A stretch of 64,000 nt of DNA from Casuarius casuarius (taxonomy: Eukaryota; Chordata; Aves; Casuariiformes; Casuariidae): the NCBI GenBank assembly GCA_003342895.1, contig PTFA01000011.1, positions 6,289,902 through 6,353,901 on the forward strand. The letters are read 5' to 3'. Shown here piece after piece: positions 1 through 12,300 of the stretch (position 1 is the stretch's first letter; every line of letters begins with the position of its first letter). A model generated the notes under the pieces. It was not told the origin of the DNA. It was given only the letters and a program-made list of their open reading frames with translations, and ran no database searches. The translations under genes were made by a program, and so were the position numbers.

Positions 1-480
1 GCGCGGCGGGGCGCTGCTCCGGGGCGGCCGTCACCCGGCNGGGCGCGGCGGGGAGGCGGAAAACCGGCGGGAGATGCGGTGTTGCCGCCGCCGTCCGGCT
101 TTGCGGGAGGAAGGGGGGCCTAGAGCCGGACAGCGAAGCGGAGCTGAGCGGGGGCGGGCGAGGCGTTTCTCCTTTCGCTCCCCTCAGCCCCAGCGGTGCC
201 TTCGCCCCGTGGTGGACGTGGGGAGGCGGCTCGGAGGTAACGGCCGCCGCCGGTGCCCCGCAGGCGCGGGTGTCACCGCCAGCGCGCCGCGCTCGCCTCG
301 CCCGGGCTGCAGGCCGGGGCCGGCGAGCTCCTGACGGCCGGCCAGGTGGAAAGGGAGGGCGGTAGCCCCAGGGGCGATGGCAGGGCCAGCCGCTGTGAAG
401 AGGACCCAGCCATTTTGCTTCCCGTCCTTACAATGGAGGCATAAACCTCCTTCTCCTCCACGGGCTTTTCCTCCAGCATG
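1..480. promoter_or_regulatory. CpG island / probable promoter and first exon region
   Basis: The first ~330 bases are extremely GC-rich with very frequent CpG, and GC stays high to about 480 before dropping sharply to AT-rich DNA. Such an island normally marks a broad, TATA-less vertebrate promoter and its first exon; I see no TATA box. Two good splice donors lie in it on the + strand: GGAG|gtaacg at 235/236 and GCAG|gtgaga at 494/495, which suggests alternative first exons of a rightward transcript. The island runs off the left edge of the window, so a divergent leftward gene sharing the promoter cannot be excluded. Confidence 0.85.
433..444 (+). promoter_or_regulatory. Three-codon upstream ORF (M-E-A-stop)
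   Basis: ATG 433-435, GAG, GCA, TAA 442-444. It is in the same frame as, and ends 33 bases before, the proposed start at 478, a spacing at which reinitiation would be inefficient. It is the in-frame stop that makes 478 the first usable ATG of that frame. Its regulatory role is inferred only. Confidence 0.3.
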
Positions 481-2250
481 CCTGGAAGCAGCAGGTGAGA
501 GAAAGCCTGACCGAGCCTCCCGTGGCTTCAGGCTTAAATGTGAGCCTCTGTAAGGAAAGAAAGTACACTTTCATCACAGTAGTAATGGGACTGGTTCCTC
601 TTTAAAGTAACCAAACAATAGCAATGAGGAACTTTCTAGGCACTTGGCAGCGTTACCTAGCCTCTGAAGGGCATGGAGCAAGGCTTTTATTNGGCAGTTT
701 TCATTGGGAGGGTTTGTAGCATTAAGCTAGTAGACCAAAATTGCTTATAGCCTAAAAGTTAAGACACTGAATAATAAAAGTCCCAGATGGCAGGATACTT
801 CTTCATATTTAGCTTTTAGTGATTAGCATTTAGTGTTTAGCACAGTACCACACATCTTTTGCTAAAACCTCTAGGTGAAATCAGAATACCTCATATTTAA
901 GTTACTGGACCTGTGTGTTAATGTTTGCCCAGGGCATCTTCTTGCCTTATCTCAGAGAAGGCACAGGAATACACCTGTATCCAAATGCTTATAATCAAGT
1001 GTTTCTCCACCTGATTCCATCCTTTTTCTTTTGAGATTTGCTCTCCAACACAGCGCAGTACATATTGTGTAGTACTTCTCATAATTGCAGCCTTGAGTGA
1101 ATGAACTCAAAATGAACTAAAAATGTCAACAAATGCTCAAAACTTGTGTGTTGTTTTGGGAGAAGGAATTAAAAAAGATTTTGACGAAGTAAGTAATTTA
1201 AGTCNGTCACTGAAACAAGACTGTAATCCAACTTGAAGTGCTTTTGTATTAATTATATTTGACAATTCTGTACTTTTGACAAGATACACTTTTGATTGTA
1301 GTCTTATTTTCGGAAGCATTATAGGAAATAACTTCCCAGCTTCCACATCAGAGAGAGTGAAAAGAGGTCTCCTGGCAGATGTAGAAATAAAGCACTTGTC
1401 TGTGCATTGTGAGGATTCCAAGTCTTTGTCACATTAGTACATTGGGAAAAGCAAATTTCTGTGTTCAGAAACACTGATTCACATTTTCCTCCCAGAACTC
1501 GGTAATTTTGGCATTCCATCATACCCAGTGTCCGAAATATAATCAGAAATGCTGATTCCCACCATTCTATTCTCAAGTGGTTCTGAAATCAATCAGCAAT
1601 ATTTTCATTGGTTCACAGAGGGGTTGGCATTAGTCCTCCTCATCACACAGCAGAAATCTTTGACTGAAGGTTAGAGAATTAAACCTTGGATTCAAACCCC
1701 AGCAGTAAACCACTGCAGAATACCACTGGAGAAAAGTAACAAAAGCTCTTTATGTGGCATCTGCTAAAGTGAATTTTCTTTCTATTTTTCAAAAAAAAAA
1801 AAAAAAAAAAAAAAAAGAATACCAACCAAAAATCCCTAGTTTATTTGACCAACAATATATCTGAAACAGCATTTATGATTAAAACTGTTAAAACTGCCGG
1901 ATATTATGTCACCCTTTTTTCCCCTGATCAATAAAGCTATGTAAGTTTGAGAGCTTATGTAAATTTATTATCACATCTATGACAGGTACTGGCCACTGAG
2001 CAGATATAAACCTAACACATACGGGACAGAACTTTGTAATTGGTCTGTGAAGCTGCACCTCATGCACAGAATGACCAGAAGCCTCATTACTTCCAGACTA
2101 AAAGGGCAACAGGAACTATTAAAGACGCTTCAGAAGAGAGTAAAAAGTAATATCCTAAAATATCATCAGCAGGTCAACATTGAAAACCAGATGCAGAAAA
2201 TAAACATTTTATCAGAACTAGAAAAGATTTGTTCTCCACCTTTAGCCTGA
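478..2250 (+). CDS. Two-exon small basic protein of unknown function, join(478..494,1986..2250)
   Basis: I do not recognise this gene. Exon 1 coding starts at ATG 478 and ends at donor GCAG|gtgaga (494/495); exon 2 begins after a CAG acceptor at 1985 and runs to TGA at 2248-2250. The phases fit exactly: codon 6 is split AG|G. The product is 93 residues, beginning MPGSSRYWPLSRYKPNTYG. Residues ~27-88 look helical and possibly coiled-coil, rich in L, K, R and Q. The protein is basic (about 15 K/R against 5 E and no D), with no signal peptide or membrane segment. In exon 2's frame the upstream stop (TAA 1960-1962) lies only 24 bases before the acceptor, so the open stretch coincides with the proposed exon. 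The short aromatic N-terminus followed by a basic helix is reminiscent of small ciliary or microtubule-binding proteins, but that is only a guess. Weak points are the upstream ATGs in exon 1 and a modest pyrimidine tract. The intron is 1491 bases. Confidence 0.42.
495..1985 (+). other. Putative intron of the two-exon gene
   Basis: This stretch is bounded by GTGAGA at 495 and CAG at 1983-1985. It is AT-rich with no supported exon inside. It contains a 26-base poly(A) run at 1791-1816, followed closely by AT-rich sequence and a run of T before the acceptor. A donor-like AG|GTAACG lies upstream at 235, which could skip the 478 start in an alternative transcript. Confidence 0.4.
1791..1816 (+). 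repeat. Poly(A) tract, A26
   Basis: Uninterrupted run of 26 A inside the putative intron, about 170 bases before the exon-2 acceptor. It could be the tail of a retroposed sequence, but I see no recognisable element or target duplication beside it. Confidence 0.9.
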
Positions 2251-3023
2251 TAACCATGAAAATGAGACTTACAGATACTTTAAATACTAAACAACATAAA
2301 AGAAAGTCATCTCCAAGCATAGTTCAGGAAGAGCCAGCAAGTTTTTCCTTTCATTGAGTTGGTAAACAGCAAGTTGTCAAGCTTCCCTCTTATATTATGG
2401 GGGGTTTTTTTGGTTGTGTTCACTCAAAAGACAGACAAACCCTTCCTCTAGCAGAGCAGCCAGCATTCTTGCTTGCTTCTTCACAATTATTTGCTGTTCA
2501 TCTCTTTCCAGATAGAACATTTTTCACAGGTTTTGAATGGCTGATGAAATTGCATGCAGCCCTTATTGTCAGGTCAGATCCCTAACTTCACTAGCTTCAA
2601 GTCCTGACCTGCTACAAGCTCCGTTATTTTGCTCATGTGTAGAACTCTCGTGTTCAGCAAAACTTTGGGCTTCTCTGTTGAAAGCGAAACTCCACCTCCT
2701 TTAGAAAAGAGCCATCTATTTTGCATCGAGTCAGTCTACCTCCAGACTTCATCTTGAAAGAAAAACAAAATCTGAAGGGATAATTATGATTTTAATTACC
2801 TACAGTCTTCTCAATAACATCAGCTGGTCAGTGCTTAGGGAGAAGAACCAATAGCTGAAAATGATTTATCTTTTGGCCGAAACATTGTGGTTCTACTGAA
2901 TTCAGTAAACAGTGGAAGATGTAAAAAGAATTTACAGAGAGATAATTACAAGCTGTGAAACATACCTCTAGAAATAATTGCTCTCTGTTATGTTCTATAG
3001 TATGTATTTATAAGTAAATTTTG

Positions 3024-3029
3024 AATAAA
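3024..3029 (+). terminator. Candidate poly(A) signal AATAAA
   Basis: First canonical AATAAA after the stop at 2250, about 770 bases downstream. The sequence after it is G/A-rich rather than clearly GU-rich, so this is only a candidate 3' end for the two-exon transcript. Bases 2251-3023 would then be its 3' UTR. Confidence 0.25.
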
Positions 3030-5420
3030 GGGTAGTGAAGAGAGAGAGTTCCAACAACAAAAAGGCCCACAGGAAATAAGTTATGGAAAAGACAACCAGT
3101 AGTGACAGAAGTTAGATACAGATTCTATCCCAACCTGTAATACTGCTAAACACTCAAGATCACATTTAAAAATAGTAATTCAGAAAGTGAGACTTATCTG
3201 CATGCCTCAGTCCAAAAATATTGCGATAAAACCCCCGTACAGCTGCCACCTAGCCTCCAAGAAATATGTTTGGATAATAGGCATCTTTTGCATTTGCAAG
3301 TTCTTAATTTTTATATTTGCCCTCTCCTACCAGAAAGTGGCAGAAGGGCTTCACTAGGACATACACCTTCCCCAGAAGGCTATATCTGTTGCTGCAGAAA
3401 GTACATTACTTTGCCCAGTGCACCCTCATGGGCTTACATGAAAGAGGATCAGATGTACCTTGATTGACTGCTGTGTAATTGCATTTTATGCTATCCTTTT
3501 GGCATATTTCAGTGGTAGGGACAGAAGAGTTGGGGTTTTGTTTGCTTTGGGTAAGGAATTTTGTGTGGTGGAGGTGAGTTGCTGTTGTTTTAAATGGTGT
3601 GGGTTTGGTTGAAGCAGATTCCTAAAAAAAAATTGGATAACATTTACTTACCAGATGCCAGTGAAAATGCATGGGTTTGAACAAATACTGTAACTACTAA
3701 TTTAGTTAAATCTATCCAACTGTGAAAATATATTGGAGTGAATAAAAATATATAGACATGAAACGCATTGCATTTTTTTGTTTGAAAAAAATTGGCTTCA
3801 GTAAAGAGCAACTGAAGTTTGAAAATATGCTCCTGAGAAGAAATGTGTTCATTTCCATAAAACATATTGGTGTGTAAATATACAGTTTGTATCAGTTCCA
3901 GAGTAATATTATGAATTCAGTGAAATTTTGTTCTGTGTTAGTTAGTAAGATGAACCAAGTAAAAAGAATAGCATGCTGCAATTACTGCATATAAAATGTG
4001 TGGGATGAAGTCCCATGTATAAAGCAATTATAAATGTGAGATATTGCACTGCCTTTTGTAGGAGAAAAACTGTAAAACAACATTGTCAGTGCAACGCCAA
4101 TGCAAAGTGAGTCAAGGTCAGTGCATCTGGTATCGTTCTTATTGAGAAGTACCTAATGTACACTTTGAGTTGGTGAAAATAATTACAGAAAAGAATTACC
4201 AATGATGACTGCAAGCAGAATATCTTATGCAGAATTTGACCTCTCATCCACATAATTTGTGGAATGAAAATAAAGAAAAAATGCTTCTGGTAACATGGTT
4301 CTACATAAATCCTAGTTAGTTCCTCCTCCTCCTAAACATTCAATAATTAGCAAAAATGTGTGCTTTGTCTTTTAGCCCTGAGCTAAGAAGCAACTCTTTT
4401 AGGAATTTTCAAGTTATTTTTCTCAAACTACAAAATTATATAACTTTAACTCCTTTTACACCTTTATCTACTTATGATTTAAGTACATGTAACGCACATG
4501 ACAGCTTCACATTATAGTTTGTAGTAAAAACATATTACTGCATGGAATTAATTACAAACTGATTTTCTAATTGTTTTTTAAATGTACTTAACGTATTTGT
4601 ATATACTTTGGAATAAATCCTTAGCTAATGTCTTTGAAATATATGTTTATCTAATTATTTATTGTTACTTTACTTTGTAACTTCTAATTGTTTTGTGTTT
4701 TATTACTTAAGCACAGATCATGTGCTGTGTTGAGAGCAAATGCTTTTGGGCCCAGCTGAGGTGACACAGAAGCATTCAAAAACTGAATTTGAAGTTGTTC
4801 ATTTCTGTAGAAAATGGTATCAGTCATTTCACTCTCTTAAGAGCATCTTTGAATACTGACACCAGCACGCTTAGAATGATTTTATCACATTTTCTGGTAG
4901 TTCAAGAGGAGGCTCTAAACATTCAGATTCAATAGAGGTTTTCAGACTAAGGTTTTCATGACAGTGGATCTTTACTTGAAAATGTTTTCAAATTAGAGTG
5001 AAAATATTTTAGCTGATCCAAAGTAAGACTCAAAGAATGAANAACTATGTTGTTTTGCTCATGCTAAAGGCTCCTAAGATGTATTTTCTATCACATCCAC
5101 ACTTAAAAAAAGGGATTTTGAAACTTGATAGGGCCTTTGTGTTGAGTATTCCTTTTGTTGTCTCTATGAAAATCAGCCCAAGTCATAAGCCACTGAAAAA
5201 ACAAAAATACTCACAACAGACTTCATAGATCATAGCCTTTAAAATTTCTAAACATTCTGTGTCCACTGAACATGCTCCTAAGAATTACATGGTCTAGCAG
5301 CGAGATACAACAATACCACCAGACATTCCTTACTGCTGTTCTTTCTAGCAATTAGAACGAGATTGCAATTGCATCTGATGGGATAATGTCAGATACAACA
5401 GTTAGGAGCTGAAAGTGTGG
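3030..5420. other. AT-rich non-coding stretch
   Basis: No supported exon, RNA gene or recognisable repeat. Short open frames here are interrupted, start without coding context and resemble no family I know. Confidence 0.6.
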
Positions 5421-5421
5421 A

Positions 5422-5440
5422 CTTGGCTTGGCTTGGCTTG
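5422..5440 (+). repeat. Short pentanucleotide repeat (CTTGG)n
   Basis: Nearly four tandem copies of a CTTGG unit lie in an otherwise single-copy stretch. It is a simple short tandem repeat. Confidence 0.8.
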
Positions 5441-5689
5441 TGTCTAAACTGCAGGGTAGGTCTGATGCCATGATTGTCCTTACTGGGGACTGAATTGTCA
5501 AGGTGTGCACACCCAGCTTCTCTTCCACAGGAAAGCAGGGAATATGAGAAATTGTGTAGTCCAAGTTTTGCCCTGACATTCAGACAGGATGTGGCCTGGG
5601 AGAACAGCTGTAGCCAAGAAGCGGGAAATACATCTGAGTCCTTCATTTCAAAGATTCACATTGACTTTTCATCTGTTGACACTAGGCAG

Positions 5690-6360
5690 TATCAAAAGGA
5701 TGTCACCTGCCCAAAACAAAAGAAAGAAAAATGTTCGAGAGAGAGAGGAAAAAATAGATTAAGACAAATATTCTGGGGAAGGTGGTTGTAGAGAAAGCAC
5801 AAATAGAGAGTATGATGGAAAGCCTTGGTAAAATGGGACTAGAAGTTGAAAAGCTGAGAAAGGCTGACACTGACATCTGGGAGAAGATAAAGATTAGGAG
5901 CTACTAAGCAAAAGCGAAGTGATGGAAAACTGTTGTTGGGACCACAGGAAGTTTTAAGGAGAGGAGTGTGTGATCATCCAGGCAAGGTGCCTAAGATTAG
6001 CAAAGGATGATCTGGGGAATAAAAGATGCAAAATAGATCTGAAAACTGGAGCTTCAGAGAAGAATTGAGAGTGGCTCAGCACAGAAACTGGACCAAAGAG
6101 CCATGGGATTGGGAACACCGAGACAAGACTGTAAAAGAGGAATAAGGGGGAACTGAGTAGTGAGTGATGAAGAATTGATGAAAAAAAGAAAGACTGGTCC
6201 TAAAAAATAAATGAAGGCAGAGAAAAGACATAAAGCACAGCAAAAAAAAAAAAAAAATCAGGACTGTTTTAGTAGTAAACTGAGGCAGCATGAGCTGAGA
6301 AGCTAGAGGAATGGAAATGGGAGTGACACAAGTACCTACTGGTGGATGAGACACAGGACT
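5690..6360. other. Purine-rich strand-asymmetric tract
   Basis: For about 650 bases the + strand is strongly A/G-rich; the 60-base lines I counted were between 65 and 78% purine. It includes an A-run at 6241-6256. No gene is seen: the open frames on either strand simply reflect the composition (Phe/Ser/Leu-rich on the minus strand). It could be an old retroelement 3' region or a low-complexity purine tract. Confidence 0.5.
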
Positions 6361-9300
6361 GGAAAAATAACATAACCTTCAGACTTTAAGACAATAAGAA
6401 GAAATGTCTGTACCCATATTCTTTTACAGCCTGTGTCTAGCAAGCATGAAACTCATCTCACTCTCACAATGCATCTGTTTTTAGTAATTATCTGAGATGC
6501 TTGATAAAGTATACATATCTATGATATTAAAATAAAGTATACATAAAGTCTTCATAAAGCTGCTCTTTCCTCTAGAGAACAATAATTTACTATACTACCC
6601 GCTACTTTATGAGCTCAGATGACAAGAAGTAAGGTGGATTTAAAGACTCTAAGCCTTCTGGTGACCTATAGGGATATCAATGTGGTAACAGACTTTTCCC
6701 TATTTCATACATTTTATGAAACCACTTGCACTCACACGAACATACACTCACACAAATGCACACACTGTATATAAAAATCTTACAGTTATAAGACATTCAC
6801 AATGAAAAGAATTTGTTGCTTATGCAAACTTAATATAGCATTTCTATTTCTATATGCTACACTATAACTACATGATTATACTTCTCCCGCCTGCCCCTAT
6901 CCCCACCTCAGTATCATTTAGCCCATAGGAAGCGGCTGCTCTAGGGATGATTCATGGCTGTGGGGAGAAGGAAGACACTGACAGAACCTCTAATTCATTA
7001 GTTGAAAAAATTGGAAAAATGTGTAATCAATATGGCATAGAACTGAAAGCAGAGAAAAGACAGTCTTAAAGTAATTGAATGGTGCCTTTGAGAATTGGAT
7101 TATATTTCTGTATGCCACAGAGTTCCTCTGTGATGTTAGGTAAGTCACTTAAACCAAACGTTTTCACAGTGGTAATAAATCGATATTAATGCTCATTTTC
7201 TCAGTTTCCAACTTTGTACCAAGGAGTCATATCTGTAGATATGTAAAGTACTGCGGACATCCTAAAGCCAATGCGAGCTGGACTATGAACACAGAGTGCT
7301 GTGTAATGAAAATTGGTCACTCAGAATTAGTGGTTACCTTTGACATTAATCTTAATTAAATACTTCATCATAATGTACCTGCAGAATGAGGACAAATTAA
7401 GGTTGCATGAGTAATTCTGAATTCTGGCATTTCTTAAGTCTAAAGTCTTTGATTTTGCAATTTTAATGATGTTATCTTAACATAGTTTACTATATGTATT
7501 TGGTCATTTAGGAAATCAGTTATTTACTTTTCTTTCTTTTTATATTAGCTTACTAGCTTTGATTTAGTTACACTTTCTTGAAACATTTGCCTAATGTTTT
7601 TAAATCTATTATATCTCAGAAGCATAATCATTACAAGTGAACAAAGTCAGTGAAAGTTTCATGAGTGTGTTTTTCCTGAAGAGTGTGAATCCTTTGCGCT
7701 AAACCAACAAATCACAAATAAACACAGACAGGTTACTAAGATAAATTGTTACCTACAATTGTTACTGCCCCAAAATATTTAACTGACCTCATCCACCACT
7801 GGAAAAGTGGAAACATGTATGGAAAGAAACAAAACTGAAGGAAATATCACCCAAAACAGCAATTTTGCTGCCTTTGTAGCATGAACTATACTTTTTGTTC
7901 CAGAAAAGGTTAAATATCTTTTGATATTATAATTGTTACCTTATTCTGTAAATAAAACTTTTAATTGTTTTGGGGTGGAACATTGCAATTTGTCATCATA
8001 CTGAGCTGTATGTGANTCACATAAATCTATGTAATATAAAGATTCAAAAGTTTTCTAAATTTATTTTGCTCTAATTTACCAGAGAGGTGAAATTCTGGTT
8101 TCAGAATTGCTCTATAACAAGCTCTGTTAATATGTTAATAACGAACAAGGGGGGAAATGAACATGGCATATTTTTCCAATACTTTTCTTTTACATTAGGA
8201 TGCAGTGAAGTGTTTCATTATATCACTTGCCATTGTGGTATAGGACAATCAAGTCAGGCAGAGAAAATACATGTTGTAATTTTTTGTGGCCATTAAAGGA
8301 AGTGCATTTTTTGTTTTCCTATAGCAAAATTACAATGCAGGACATTAAATGGGTTAGCATCCATGATTCAAATATCTAGTGCAGTGAGATACAAAATTTA
8401 TAAAGGAAAATGTCTGTGACAGAGGAGTACAAGAAACTCTAAAAAGGTTTTCAAGGTGTTTGTAATTGTTAAAGCAAATCTAAGTTCTCAGATAATCACA
8501 GAAATGATTAGTTGCAAGTACACTTGCTTGCCATTAATATACTAACAGCAGTTAAAAATAGTGATGTAAAAAGCAAGATATTTGCTTTGTATGAGTTTAT
8601 AAGTTATTTTCTTGAATTCTCTATTAATATCAGGACAGTGCTGCAACCTATTGTCAGAAATTTTTAAGTGATAGANGATAAGAGTAAAATGAGTTAGTCT
8701 GAAAATCAGCCCTTGCTAGGTACTGTTTTATGTGGAAATACAGTGTTAAGTAGGGACACATACATAATGTCATTTTAAAATTATTTTTCTAGGTTTTGGT
8801 TTTCCAAAGTGTTTCACATATAACAGTTGTTCTCTTTTTTTCCTGTTGATTCTTCTTCTCTTCCTGAATTAATTGGATTGTGCTATGTCTCAGTTTTTAG
8901 GATCAGAATACCAAACTATGAAAAATTGCTAAATATAACTAGACCATAAGTATACCTTTAGTTTTTCTTGTTAATGTATAAATACAGAAATTAACAAAAT
9001 ACATCTGAGCAGCAGGACATCCACTGGAGGCTAGTTACTTGCCTACAGCAGAACCCAATTTGATTTGCTTCTGTATTTATAGTTTTTGCATTTTACAGAG
9101 GGCAAAATAGGTTAATTAAATAATTACAGTATTTCATTTTAACAGTATACAATACCTATTTATTATGAAAAAGGTAAGCTGAAGAGAGCAAATATAAAGG
9201 AAACCTTAGTTATGTTCAGTTCATGCAATCTGTTCATGCGCCTGCTACCTGAGGAAGATGGAAGGTGAGAAAGGATACTTTTCCAATGTCCATACTCCAA

Positions 9301-12300
9301 AACAAATTATCGGTATAGCATTCTGCCTGCCTTTCTAAAAAGTATCCCTCATTTTTGGTTTAGGTATATGAAGAATATTTAACTTATCAAGCTAGGATTT
9401 TCTTTTTTATATTCTTCATAATTCTTTTACATACGGCATTTCCAAAAGCAATGGTGGATTGTAAATGGGCACCAAGGTTACTAAACCATTCAATAGCATC
9501 TGGGAAGACATGATTCATTCCTTTTGTGCCTCTTATATATGAACATACTTTGAAGTTGTTAACAGTGTGTGTGTGCGTGATAATTTGAAGTTTGCCATAG
9601 TCACAGTATGTAGAGTTTTTGTGGCTTCATTTATTTAAAAGATTATGTACTTTTCTGTGTCTCATTCAGGTGTAGTCGAGTGTACTCCAGTAATGCTGAA
9701 GTAAGATGAATTCATTCTGAGAAATTTTACAGCTTCTTGATTGTTCAAGTACTGTAGTTCTTAGTTACTCGGTTTTAGTCTCCATGCCTTGAAGCGGGTT
9801 TCTGATATTGTGGAATCAACTTCAGGAGTGATCTTGCCTTAGGAATGAGCCCAATCTGTAATTGTGCATTTGTACGCATACGTTTGCAAGAGACAGTGGA
9901 CGGGGCATTACTAGGGGAAAGTATTTTGGTGCAAGCACAGAATTTTGAGGGATTTCATTGCTGAAAATTCTTGTCCAACTGGTTTGGAAGCCAAGGTAAT
10001 TATGCCATTGTCTATTGCTGAGCATTTCATATTTTTCAATATATGATAGCTATTTTACATCTTATTTTATTTTATTTTAGATCTTTCCTTCATTCCCAGC
10101 AAGAGGCCAATGATTATAGCCTTTATTTTTAATTTCTTTTTGGGGGCAAGGGGAGGTAATATAGATCAAACTCATTTCAGTCTCAGTAGGAAAGCAAGCA
10201 TTTTGGGACCTCTCCCAGTAGAGATAGCCTAAGCTTTTCCCCTTTTCTCACTCTGCTGTCTGGGTTCATCATTAACCAGAAAGACTTCTCTTGCCGTAAG
10301 TGAGTTGTGGCTCAGTTATACTTGTGACCCTGATCAGAGAAAGTTATCACTTAACCAGAAGCACAGCATTTTGGAAAGCTGATTAAAATTCTGCAAACTA
10401 CAAGAAGTATTAAGACTAGTATACAGGAACCATAGGAACAATATAAAATAATTACAGTAAGTATAAATTATAGTGAGCAAATATTAGCAGTAATAGTATA
10501 ATAGTTTAATAGGGGGAGAATTTAAGTCTAACAGGTAACTTTTATAAGAAAACACAGAATCTTTGATGCTATGTTTTTCTCCTTAGCATCTTCCTGAAGA
10601 GAATGGTATGACCCTGGCTGAATGTTGTGGGCTAGAAAGTTTCAATAGTGTGGCACTGACCAATTTAAACAAATCACTTTCTCTTTTTTTAAGTTTATCT
10701 CTGAATGCGGAAAAGCACTCCTCCAATTTAAATTGGAATTTGGGGTTCCTTTGGTTTGGAATCTCATGTATTTCCTCATAACCAGTATCAGACTGGATCT
10801 GTAATTGTATCTGAAATGGTAATTCTCTCCCCCCTCTCAAACTTTCTCTCTCTCATTGCTGCAGAAATCACATGAATGCTCACAGCAGAGAGTTTCAGCC
10901 TGGCACTTCACTGACCTAGGAATTGGACAGGAGCTTCTATATTTTCTCTTCCCGCTTCCAACTTAAGCCCTGTTTCTTGTATACTTAGACTATCCCTGCT
11001 CACTTAATTTGTTGTGGACTGCGCTCCTAGCCTGTAACTTATTTGGGCTGCTTGTCATTTACATTTCATGAAGAAACCTTTCTGATAACCCCAACAGGAA
11101 AGACAAATTTCTCATCTATATACATGAGAAGCAACAATTACCAGAAGATAACAGGCATATGGATAATGAGACAGTTCCAGTTATTAACAGCTTAAAATTT
11201 TATTTGCAATACAGTCCTTACCTGCCTAAAACTTCATTCACAAAACTAAATAGATTCAGTGTTAGTCAAGCTTATATAAGGGTACAATGCGGCCTTTTTT
11301 CCCAAATCCAGTGTGTTTTTTCTATCAAATCCATCAAAATTCATTAAATTAATGGTACAACAAAATACACTGGGACTGTAATTTTTAGAATAATTTTTAG
11401 AAATCAAGACAGGTGATGCTTAATTTCTTTTTACTGCAGAAGGAATAGAGATTTTCTTAAAAAGAAATTCTAGCCTTTAGATTTATATATAGTTTCTTTA
11501 CATTGTTGAAATTTCCAAAAGCATGAATGGTGACATAAAAATGCCGATACAGTAGTACTAAGTAAATTCATGCTCTTGAAATATACTGACCTTAGTCTAC
11601 TGTGTAATTTCTTCTGAAACCAGTTAAGATTGACAGAAGCTTTCCTTATGTTAAAGGAATACAATTACACTTCAGATATTTTAATTTGTAAATTCAGTTT
11701 CAAATAATATTTATGAACATTTAGTGAATAGGAAACAATAATAAGTCCACAAGATAACGGACAACTGAGTTGTGTAGTTCTTCCTTGGACTTACTCCCAG
11801 TTTATATCACCTCATGCACGAGAAGAATCAAGCTAAGAAAAGTATGTAGTATTTTTGATGACGGAGAAATAACTGACATGGAAAATGTTATTTCTTATTA
11901 TCATTTATCCTTCATATTCTTAGGTACATAAGGCATTTGTTAGTGTTCATTATTTCAATGCTGGGCTGTGCTATTCAGTCTTCTGACTATTATATTGATG
12001 GACTAGATGTTTTATACATTGTTTTGAGAAGACCTTTCCTTTCTAAGTGATGTCTCTGTGACCTTTGTTATGGAAGAGTCTTGGTGACATTATAAAACCA
12101 TGTCCTAAATATGTCAGTTGTATAATACAACTGATAGTTAGTGTCTGTCCTATCTGAAAGGCTTAGTAATATATAGTCAATGATGCACAGATACATCATT
12201 CACCTTCCACATCATATGAATGTAGTTCATGCTTAAACAATCAGACTGTTGCTCTGAAACTGCTGAGTTCTTCTTTTGGTATGAACTTGTCCGTGATCAT

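Larger units (their letters stand above)
377..1999 (+). other. Overlapping upstream ORF, join(377..494,1986..1999), 43 aa
   Basis: ATG 377 sits in a good initiation context (gcgATGG; G at -3 and G at +4). Its frame crosses the same 494|1986 splice junction and stops at TGA 1997-1999, giving 43 residues rich in proline. It overlaps the proposed main start at 478 in another frame. If transcription starts upstream of 377 this ORF would compete with the 93-residue frame; if it starts between 380 and 470 it is irrelevant. It may instead be a chance ORF in GC-rich leader. Confidence 0.3.

Noticed and set aside
74..334. 86-codon open frame in the CpG island
   Set aside because: Arg/Pro/Gly-rich frame typical of GC-rich leaders. 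It crosses the donor at 235 and has no counterpart beyond.
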